The translations under genes and the position numbers were made by a program. From CAMLIZ01 sp036231905 (lineage in GTDB: Bacteria > Pseudomonadota > Gammaproteobacteria > Burkholderiales > Burkholderiaceae_C), in contig NZ_JAZARE010000001.1 in assembly GCF_036231905.1 (NCBI RefSeq), forward strand, positions 186,001-250,000: DNA of 64,000 nt, written 5' to 3'. Under the pieces are notes generated by a model. It did no database searches. It saw nothing but the letters and a program-made list of their open reading frames with translations, and was not told the DNA's origin. Each line of letters starts with the position of its first letter. Positions within the stretch are counted from its first letter, which is position 1. Below, piece by piece: positions 58,510 through 64,000 of the stretch.

Positions 58510-60089
58510 GCTTCAGCGCTCCTTCCCTTCATCGCGAACAGCCCCTGCGGCCGGCGCTGGATGAACACCACGATGAACACCAGCACCATGATCTTCGCCA
58601 GCACCGCGCCGGCCACCCCTTCGAGCAGCTTATTCAACACGCCCAGGCCGAGCGCGGCCACCACAGTGCCGGCGAGCTGGCCGACGCCGCCGAGCACCAC
58701 CACCATGAAGGAATCGACGATGTAGCTCTGGCCGAGGTCCGGCCCCACGTTGCCCACCTGGCTGAGTGCACAGCCGGCCAGCCCCGCAATACCGGCTCCC
58801 AGTGCAAACGCATACGTGTCCACCCGGGCGGTGTTCACGCCCACGCAGGACGCCATTCGCCGGTTCTGCGTGACCCCGCGCACGAACAGTCCCAGCCGCG
58901 TCTTCGCGATCAACAGCGCCATGGCGGCCAGCACCGCGCCGGCGAACAGCACGATCGCGATGCGGTTGTACGGCAAGGTGAGGTTGCTCATCACGCTGAA
59001 GCCGCCCGACAGCCAGGACGGGTTCTCCACCTGCACGTTCTGCGCGCCGAACACCGAGCGCACCAGCTGCATCAGCATCAGGCTGATGCCCCAGGTGGCC
59101 AGCAGCGTCTCCAGCGGCCGGCCATACAACCAGCGGATCACGCCGCGCTCCAGTACCGCGCCCACGAGCGCGGCGGCCAGGAACGCGGCCGGGATGGCGG
59201 CCACGATGTACCAGTCAAAGGCCGCGGCCGGCAGGTGCGCGCGGAAGAAGTTCTGCACCAGCCAGGTGGCATAGGCGCCGATCATCATCAGCTCGCCATG
59301 CGCCATGTTGATCACGCCCATCAGGCCATAGGTGATGGCCAGGCCCAGCGCCACCAGCAGCAGGATGGAGCCCAGGCTGATGCCGGTGAAGAGCACGCCC
59401 AGGCGTTCACCCCAGGCCAGGCGCGACTCCACCGCATCCAGCGCGAGCTTCAGTTGCGTGCGCACGTCGGGGTCGGTTTCCGCACCGGCGGCCAGGCGCT
59501 CCAGCAGCAGCGAACGTGTGGCCGGCTGGTCGCTGGATGCGAGTGCACGCACCGCGTCCAGCCGCCTGGCCTTGTCGCTGCTGGCCACCTGCACCGCCGC
59601 CTTCAGCACCGTGAGTTGCGCCTTGAGCGCCGGATCCGTTTCAGCCGCTTCGGCCTTCGCGATCAACGGCAGTTTGCTGTCGTCGGCATCGTCCTTCAGC
59701 TGGGCGATCGCCTTGGCGCGCAGGCCCGCATCGGGCGAAAACAGCTTCAGCGCCGCCAGCACCGCACCCAGCTCACGCCGCATGCGGTTGTTGTTGACCG
59801 CGTCCTCCACGCCATCGGGCAGCGCCACCTCGGCACCCGTGGCGGCATCAACGGCCTTGCCCTCGTGCACGATGAACACGCGCTCGGCATTGAACTTCAC
59901 TTCGTCATCGAGCAGCGCCTGCGCAAACCGCTGGAGCGCCGGATCAGCCTGCGCCACCGCACGCTGCAGCGCCGCGATGCGCTCGTCGTTGTCGCCCGCG
60001 GCAATGGCGCGCGCCTGCTGCGCGTCCAGTGCGAACACCGACCCGCTCAACAGGGAGAGAACGCAGGCTAGAACGAGGCGAAACAACAT
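58506..60089 (-). CDS. urtB: urea ABC transporter permease UrtB
   Basis: A 527-residue LivH-type permease. A signal-like N-terminus (MLFRLVLACVLSLLSGSVFA) and a periplasmic helical domain of about 215 residues with HEAT-like repeats precede the channel helices, the long form usual for UrtB of betaproteobacteria. The permease part shows GLAITYGLMGVINMAHGELM and NRRMASCVGVNTARVDTYAF. ATG 60089 begins the signal peptide; the open frame upstream is the hairpin-rich spacer. The 161-base gap to urtA contains three hairpins. Confidence 0.95.
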   Translation of the reverse strand: MLFRLVLACVLSLLSGSVFALDAQQARAIAAGDNDERIAALQRAVAQADPALQRFAQALLDDEVKFNAERVFIVHEGKAVDAATGAEVALPDGVEDAVNNNRMRRELGAVLAALKLFSPDAGLRAKAIAQLKDDADDSKLPLIAKAEAAETDPALKAQLTVLKAAVQVASSDKARRLDAVRALASSDQPATRSLLLERLAAGAETDPDVRTQLKLALDAVESRLAWGERLGVLFTGISLGSILLLVALGLAITYGLMGVINMAHGELMMIGAYATWLVQNFFRAHLPAAAFDWYIVAAIPAAFLAAALVGAVLERGVIRWLYGRPLETLLATWGISLMLMQLVRSVFGAQNVQVENPSWLSGGFSVMSNLTLPYNRIAIVLFAGAVLAAMALLIAKTRLGLFVRGVTQNRRMASCVGVNTARVDTYAFALGAGIAGLAGCALSQVGNVGPDLGQSYIVDSFMVVVLGGVGQLAGTVVAALGLGVLNKLLEGVAGAVLAKIMVLVFIVVFIQRRPQGLFAMKGRSAEA

Positions 60090-60106
60090 CGGAGGTGCCA
60101 AAGAAA

Positions 60107-60120
60107 GTCCCCAGGGGGAC
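60107..60120. other. GTCCCC-AG-GGGGAC hairpin between urtA and urtB
   Basis: A perfect six-base stem with a two-base loop, 18-31 bases upstream of the urtB start, within the spacer. Confidence 0.4.
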
Positions 60121-60121
60121 A

Positions 60122-60138
60122 GGCCGCCAAAGGCGGCC
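60122..60138. other. GGCCGCC-AAA-GGCGGCC hairpin between urtA and urtB
   Basis: A perfect seven-base stem with a three-base loop. Second of three hairpins in the urtA-urtB spacer. Confidence 0.45.
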
Positions 60139-60163
60139 AGGGGAACGGGCGTCGCCGGGCGGG

Positions 60164-60197
60164 CCGAACCCGATCCGGGTTGCCCGGTCGGGTTCGG
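60164..60197. other. long GC-rich hairpin between urtA and urtB
   Basis: The arms CCGAACCCGA/TCGGGTTCGG (10 bases) and an inner CCGGG/CCCGG pair, with a single bulged T and a TTG loop, form a stem of 15 base pairs. It lies 54-87 bases after the urtA stop. Strong hairpins after a highly expressed binding-protein gene commonly protect its mRNA and reduce downstream expression; this is the probable role. Confidence 0.6.
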
Positions 60198-60250
60198 TAG
60201 CCCCTCGGGGGTGGCCGCCATGCGGCCGGGGCTTACGCCCCTGCCGGGGC

Positions 60251-61528
60251 TCACTTCTTTTCGGGCTCGTCCTTCTTGCCCTTGTTCTCTGCGATGTACG
60301 GGCTCCAGGGCTGGGCCTTCACCGGGCCGGGTGTCTTCCACACCACGTTGAACTGGCCATCGGCCTTCACCTCACCGATGAACACCGGCTTGTGCAGGTG
60401 GTGGTTCTTCGGGTCCATGGTGGAGGTGAAACCGCCCGGGGCCTTGAAGGTCTGGCCCGCCATCGCGGCGATCACCTTGTCGGTGTCAGTGCTCTTGGCC
60501 TTTTCCACCGCCTGCGCCCACATGTGGATGCCGATGTAGGTGGCTTCCATCGGGTCGTTGGTGAGCGGCTTGTCCTTGTGGCCGGGAATGTTCTTGGCCT
60601 TGGCGTAAGCCGTCCATTCCTTGATGAAGGCGTCGTTGGTCGGGTTCTTGATCGACTCGAAGTAGTTCCAAGCCGCCAGGTGGCCCACCAGCGGCTTGGT
60701 GTCCACACCGCGCAGCTCTTCCTCACCCACCGAGAAGGCGACCACCGGCACGTCGGTGGCCTTCAGGCCCTGGTTGCCCAGCTCCTTGTAGAAGGGCACG
60801 TTGGAGTCGCCGTTGATGGTGGACACCACCGCGGTCTTCTTGCCTTCGGCCGAGAACTTCTTGATCTTGGCGATGATGCTCTGGTAGTCGGAGTGCCCGA
60901 AGGGGGTGTACTCCTCCATGATGTCGGCCTCGGCCACGCCCTTGCTCTTCAAGAACGCGCGCAGGATCTTGTTGGTGGTGCGCGGGTACACGTAGTCGGT
61001 GCCCAGCAGCACGAAGCGCTTGGCGCTGCCACCGTCCTTGCTCATCAGGTACTCCACCGCCGGAATCGCCTGCTGGTTGGGCGCGGCGCCGGTGTAGAAC
61101 ACGTTCTTGCTGAGCTCTTCGCCTTCGTACTGCACGGGGTAGAACAGCAGGCCGTTGTTCTGCTCGAACACCGGCAGCACCGACTTGCGGCTCACGCTGG
61201 TCCAGCAGCCGAACACCACCGCCACCTTGTCCTGCGTGATCAGCTGCTTGGCCTTTTCGGCAAACAGCGGCCAGTTGGACGCCGGGTCCACCACCACGGC
61301 TTCGAGCTTCTTGCCGAGCACGCCGCCCTTGGCGTTGATCTCGTCGATGGTCATCAGTGCGGTGTCCTTCAACACCGTCTCCGAGATGGCCATGGTGCCC
61401 GACAGCGAATGCAGGATGCCGACCTTGATGGTGTCGGCGGCCATGGCCAGGCTTCCGTAGCCGAGCGCCATGACGCCGGCGGCGATGGCGGTGAGGGATT
61501 TCGCGGCAGTGCGGCGAGAGACATTCAT
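60251..61528 (-). CDS. urtA: urea ABC transporter substrate-binding protein UrtA
   Basis: A 425-residue periplasmic urea-binding protein. A twin-arginine-like start (MNVSRRTAAKSLTAIAAG) with cleavage near AMAADTIKVG precedes a Leu/Ile/Val-type binding fold. Family motifs include GILHSLSGTMAISETVLKD, VVFGCWTSVSRKSVLPVFE, FYPVQYEGEE and NDPMEATYIGIHMW. AGGAG lies 11 bases before ATG 61528. It is first in urtABCDE. Urea binding is known for this family; nitrogen regulation of the promoter is expected, but no clear sigma-54 or NtrC site was seen in the 197 bases upstream. Confidence 0.96.
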   Translation of the reverse strand: MNVSRRTAAKSLTAIAAGVMALGYGSLAMAADTIKVGILHSLSGTMAISETVLKDTALMTIDEINAKGGVLGKKLEAVVVDPASNWPLFAEKAKQLITQDKVAVVFGCWTSVSRKSVLPVFEQNNGLLFYPVQYEGEELSKNVFYTGAAPNQQAIPAVEYLMSKDGGSAKRFVLLGTDYVYPRTTNKILRAFLKSKGVAEADIMEEYTPFGHSDYQSIIAKIKKFSAEGKKTAVVSTINGDSNVPFYKELGNQGLKATDVPVVAFSVGEEELRGVDTKPLVGHLAAWNYFESIKNPTNDAFIKEWTAYAKAKNIPGHKDKPLTNDPMEATYIGIHMWAQAVEKAKSTDTDKVIAAMAGQTFKAPGGFTSTMDPKNHHLHKPVFIGEVKADGQFNVVWKTPGPVKAQPWSPYIAENKGKKDEPEKK

Positions 61529-61725
61529 GGCTAACACGCTCCTTGAGATAAGCCACCCGAGAACGGAGCCGAGGTTAGGCACCGGGCCGCGAAGCCGGAA
61601 TACGTCAGATGGCGTAGGGCCGCACCGGACCAGCCTGCTCGGCGGCGGGCGCCGCGGCGCCCGGTAGGTGTTCAGCATGGCTCTCGGCCTGCTACCGTAG
61701 CGGCCGCTGCCCCGCCCCCTCATCG

Positions 61726-62874
61726 ATGAACCGCTTCGACCTGCACACGATGGACACCGCCCTGCGCGCCGGCTCGGCCGCACTGCTGTTGCTGCTGGGC
61801 GCGGCCCTGCTGCGCGCGCGTGGCGGTCTGGCGGCCGCCCGCCTGGGCGCCGCCTTCGCCATCGGGGTGGCGGCCTATGCGGCCTACCCGCCCGGCAGCG
61901 TGCCGTCCCCGGCCCTCACACCGCTGGCGGCGCTGTCGGCGGGCAACGGGCTGGTGTTCTGGCTGTTCACGCGAGCGTTGTTCGACGACGACTTCCGACC
62001 GCGTGCCTGGCACGTTGCGTTGTGGGGGCTGTTCGCGGTGGCCGGCGCGCTGCAGTGCGCGGTGTTCCGCCCGGCACATGGCGTCGCGGCGGTCGTCACC
62101 GGCATGGTGTTGACGCTGGTCCCGCTGGGGTTTTCGCTGCTGGCCGTGGCACAGACGCTGGCCAGCTGGCGCGACGACCTGGTGGAAGGCCGGCGCCGCC
62201 TGCGCGGGCCGCTGGTGGCCCTGGTCGTGGCCTACACCGCCGTGTTCGCGGTGGTGCGCCTGCTGGACGGCAGCGCCAGCGCATCGCCGCTGGCCAGCCT
62301 GGCCGAAGCGGCCGGCCTGCTGTGCCTGGTGGCGTGGGTGGCCTGGCGCCTGCTCGGCTGGCAAGGCGACGGCCTGTTCGCGCCAGTGGCGTCGCCGGCA
62401 GACCCGCCGCCAGAGGCACGGCCCACTGCGGCGCCGTCGGAGGCCGAGCCTGACCCCGTGCGCTTGCCCGCACCCGAGGCCGACCCGGCCCTGGTGGCCG
62501 CGCTGCAGGGCCTGATGGCCGAAGAGCAGGTGTACCGGGAAGAAGCGCTCACCGTCGGCGCGCTGGCCGAGCGCCTGGGCCTGCCGGAATACAAGCTGCG
62601 CCGGCTGATCAACCAGGGCCTGGGCTACCGCAACTTCAGCAGCTTCCTCAACAGTTACCGGCTGGCCGACGCGAAGCGCGCGCTCACCGACCCGGCCATG
62701 GCGCAGGTGCCGGTGCTCACCATCGCGATGGACGCCGGCTTCCAGTCGCTCGGGCCGTTCAACCGGGCCTTCAAGGCGGACACCGGCCTCACGCCCACCG
62801 ACTACCGGCGCCTGGGCGGGCTGCCCACGCCTGGCAACGCACCGATGACGCTGGCCGATTCCGAAACCGGCTAG
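61726..62874 (+). CDS. membrane-bound AraC-family transcriptional regulator
   Basis: A 382-residue regulator with about six to seven membrane helices in residues 10-225 and a C-terminal AraC/XylS DNA-binding domain (about 265-365): LTVGALAERLGLPEYKLRRL, then YRLADAKRALTDP and VPVLTIAMDAGFQSLGPFNR with AFKADTGLTPTDYRR. A Pro/Ala/Glu-rich linker separates the parts. The membrane anchor suggests it senses an envelope signal. It is divergent from the urt operon (197-base gap) and may regulate the adjacent hydrolase gene, 75 bases downstream on the same strand. Confidence 0.9.
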   Translation: MNRFDLHTMDTALRAGSAALLLLLGAALLRARGGLAAARLGAAFAIGVAAYAAYPPGSVPSPALTPLAALSAGNGLVFWLFTRALFDDDFRPRAWHVALWGLFAVAGALQCAVFRPAHGVAAVVTGMVLTLVPLGFSLLAVAQTLASWRDDLVEGRRRLRGPLVALVVAYTAVFAVVRLLDGSASASPLASLAEAAGLLCLVAWVAWRLLGWQGDGLFAPVASPADPPPEARPTAAPSEAEPDPVRLPAPEADPALVAALQGLMAEEQVYREEALTVGALAERLGLPEYKLRRLINQGLGYRNFSSFLNSYRLADAKRALTDPAMAQVPVLTIAMDAGFQSLGPFNRAFKADTGLTPTDYRRLGGLPTPGNAPMTLADSETG

Positions 62875-62949
62875 CCGGCGTCGAAGGCGGCGAGACGGCG
62901 CCGCGCCCCGCCGCCACGCTGCAGGCTTCTTCCTCCAGGAGCCTGCCCC

Positions 62950-64000
62950 GTGCGAACCGCCCTCACCTTTCTCACCGCCGGCGCCGCCGCGGCACTGTCC
63001 GGCTGCGCCGCGCTGCAGGCCGACAAGGCCGTGCGCGTGGCCACCGGGCTCACCAGCGAGCTGGTGTGTTCCGGCACCTTCATTTCCGGCCTGCCGCCGG
63101 AACGCAGCTTCGACGAACTGGTGCTCACCATGCCCGGCATGGGCCTGGTCGGCTGGGCGCTGGCCTACCAGGTCGACCGGCGGCACCGGGAAGTGACCGC
63201 CAGCGTGGCCGGTGGTTTCACCAGCCGGGCGGCCTACCGCGAGGGGCTGGGCTGCGTGCTGGGGCCGGGTGGGGACACACCGGCGGCGCTGCCCATGCCG
63301 CCGCTGCCGGCCGCGCTGGTGCCCGACATCGCAGGGCCGCAGGTGGTGGCCGCCACGCCACCCGCCCTGGCGGCCGCGGTCGACCGGGCGTTCGAGGCGC
63401 CCGGGCAGCGCACCCGCGCCATCGTGGTGCTGCACCAGGGCCGCGTGGTGGCCGAGCGCTACGCCGAGGGCATTGGCCCCGACACGCCGCTGATCGGCTT
63501 TTCCATGACCAAGTCGGTGCTCAACGCGCTGGCCGGCCTGCTGGTGCGCGACGGCCGGCTGCAGCTGCACCAGCCCGTGCCCCTGGCCGCCTGGGCCGGC
63601 GGCCAGGACGCGCGCCATGCCATCACGCCGGACCAGCTGCTGCGCCAGGTGTCGGGGCTGGACATGCCGCAGGCCAACAGCGGCTTCGACATCACGGCGC
63701 AGATCATGTTCACCGAGCCGGACACCGCGGCCGCCGCCGCCCGCCTGCCCCTGGCCGCCGCGCCGGGCACACGCTGGAACTACAGCGATGGCCACTACCA
63801 GCTGCTCTCGCGCGTGCTGCGCGACGCCGCCGGCGGTGGCCGGGCCGACCTGCCAGCCTACGCCGCGCGCGAACTGTTCGGCCCGCTCGGCATGCGCCAC
63901 GCGAGCTTCAACACCGACGCCAGCGGCACGCCGGTCGGCGCCTTCGGCCTGCAGGCCAGCGCCCGCGACTGGGCCCGCTTCGGCCAGCTGTATCTGGCCG
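62950..64000 (+). CDS. serine hydrolase lipoprotein, beta-lactamase-related (partial, runs off the window)
   Basis: The start of a class-C-beta-lactamase-like protein; 350 residues are visible and the frame is open to the edge. A lipoprotein signal (TAGAAAALSGC, Cys19) is followed by a variable region of about 110 residues and the penicillin-binding-like fold. The catalytic SxxK is SMTK at 185-188 (IGFSMTKSVLN). A YSDG motif (WNYSDGHYQLL) fits the YxN-type second element. GTG 62950 is the start, with AGGAG 9 bases upstream. Such proteins are esterases, peptidases or true beta-lactamases; the activity is not determined. Confidence 0.85.
   Translation, partial: MRTALTFLTAGAAAALSGCAALQADKAVRVATGLTSELVCSGTFISGLPPERSFDELVLTMPGMGLVGWALAYQVDRRHREVTASVAGGFTSRAAYREGLGCVLGPGGDTPAALPMPPLPAALVPDIAGPQVVAATPPALAAAVDRAFEAPGQRTRAIVVLHQGRVVAERYAEGIGPDTPLIGFSMTKSVLNALAGLLVRDGRLQLHQPVPLAAWAGGQDARHAITPDQLLRQVSGLDMPQANSGFDITAQIMFTEPDTAAAAARLPLAAAPGTRWNYSDGHYQLLSRVLRDAAGGGRADLPAYAARELFGPLGMRHASFNTDASGTPVGAFGLQASARDWARFGQLYLA

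Noticed and set aside
61529..61725. A sigma-54 (-24/-12) or NtrC site upstream of urtA
   Set aside because: I found no TGGCAC-N5-TTGCA-like sequence in the proper orientation in the upstream gap.

Overview
The window is GC-rich, densely coded bacterial chromosome, most likely from a betaproteobacterium of the order Burkholderiales (Roseateles/Leptothrix/Rubrivivax-like). The reasons are the strong GC bias at third codon positions, a complete urtABCDE urea transporter with a long UrtB, a PEP-CTERM exported protein, a TonB-Xanth-Caul type receptor, and generally betaproteobacterial-looking proteins. The taxonomic call is inference. I see no tRNA, rRNA, CRISPR array, insertion sequence or prophage.

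Layout. 1-3222: end of a xanthine dehydrogenase operon (XdhB, XdhC). 3237-8011: exported GloVer-repeat protein, then an NtrC-type response regulator and its sensor kinase. 8184-10427: DUF4166 protein and a membrane-anchored TIGR01777 oxidoreductase. 10462-11859: HxlR regulator divergent from a frameshifted SMR transporter and an azoreductase-like flavoprotein. 11962-13046: small unknown protein and a PEP-CTERM protein. 13330-17049: hybrid histidine kinase, a PqqC/TenA-like diiron (HDO-fold) enzyme overlapping it, and a YciI protein. 17185-19219: TetR divergent from an orphan beta-ketoacyl-ACP synthase. 19301-21731: unknown secreted protein and a rhomboid protease.

21780-38261 is a galactan/arabinogalactan-type utilisation locus. 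One probable nine-gene minus-strand operon runs GH2 glycosidase, galT, galK, ABC ATPase, two permeases, binding protein, GH43 lipoprotein, and GH43 with a C-terminal lectin-like module. A divergent ArsR-family regulator, a TonB-dependent receptor and a third GH43 enzyme complete it. The logic is import through the outer membrane, trimming of arabinosyl/galactosyl side chains in the periplasm, ABC uptake, cytoplasmic beta-galactosidase and Leloir entry. galE is not in the window.

38399-41257 encodes the most unusual protein here: one 952-residue chain that joins a peptidoglycan-binding module, a GH19-type lytic domain, a papain-like C1 cysteine peptidase with a complete catalytic set, and an alpha/beta-hydrolase with a GHSAG serine elbow. 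It has no visible signal peptide.

41356-53420 is mixed housekeeping: UDP-glucuronate decarboxylase-like protein, 2-hydroxyacid dehydrogenase, LOG-family protein, arginase, hybrid kinase, FliA-type sigma factor without flagellar neighbours, ligase-associated DEXH helicase, CPA1 antiporter and Crp/Fnr regulator. 53440-61528 is nitrogen-related: an isolated ureD, two small exported proteins, and urtABCDE on the other strand, with strong hairpins between urtA/urtB and urtD/urtE. 61726-64000: membrane-bound AraC regulator and the start of a serine-hydrolase lipoprotein that runs off the end.
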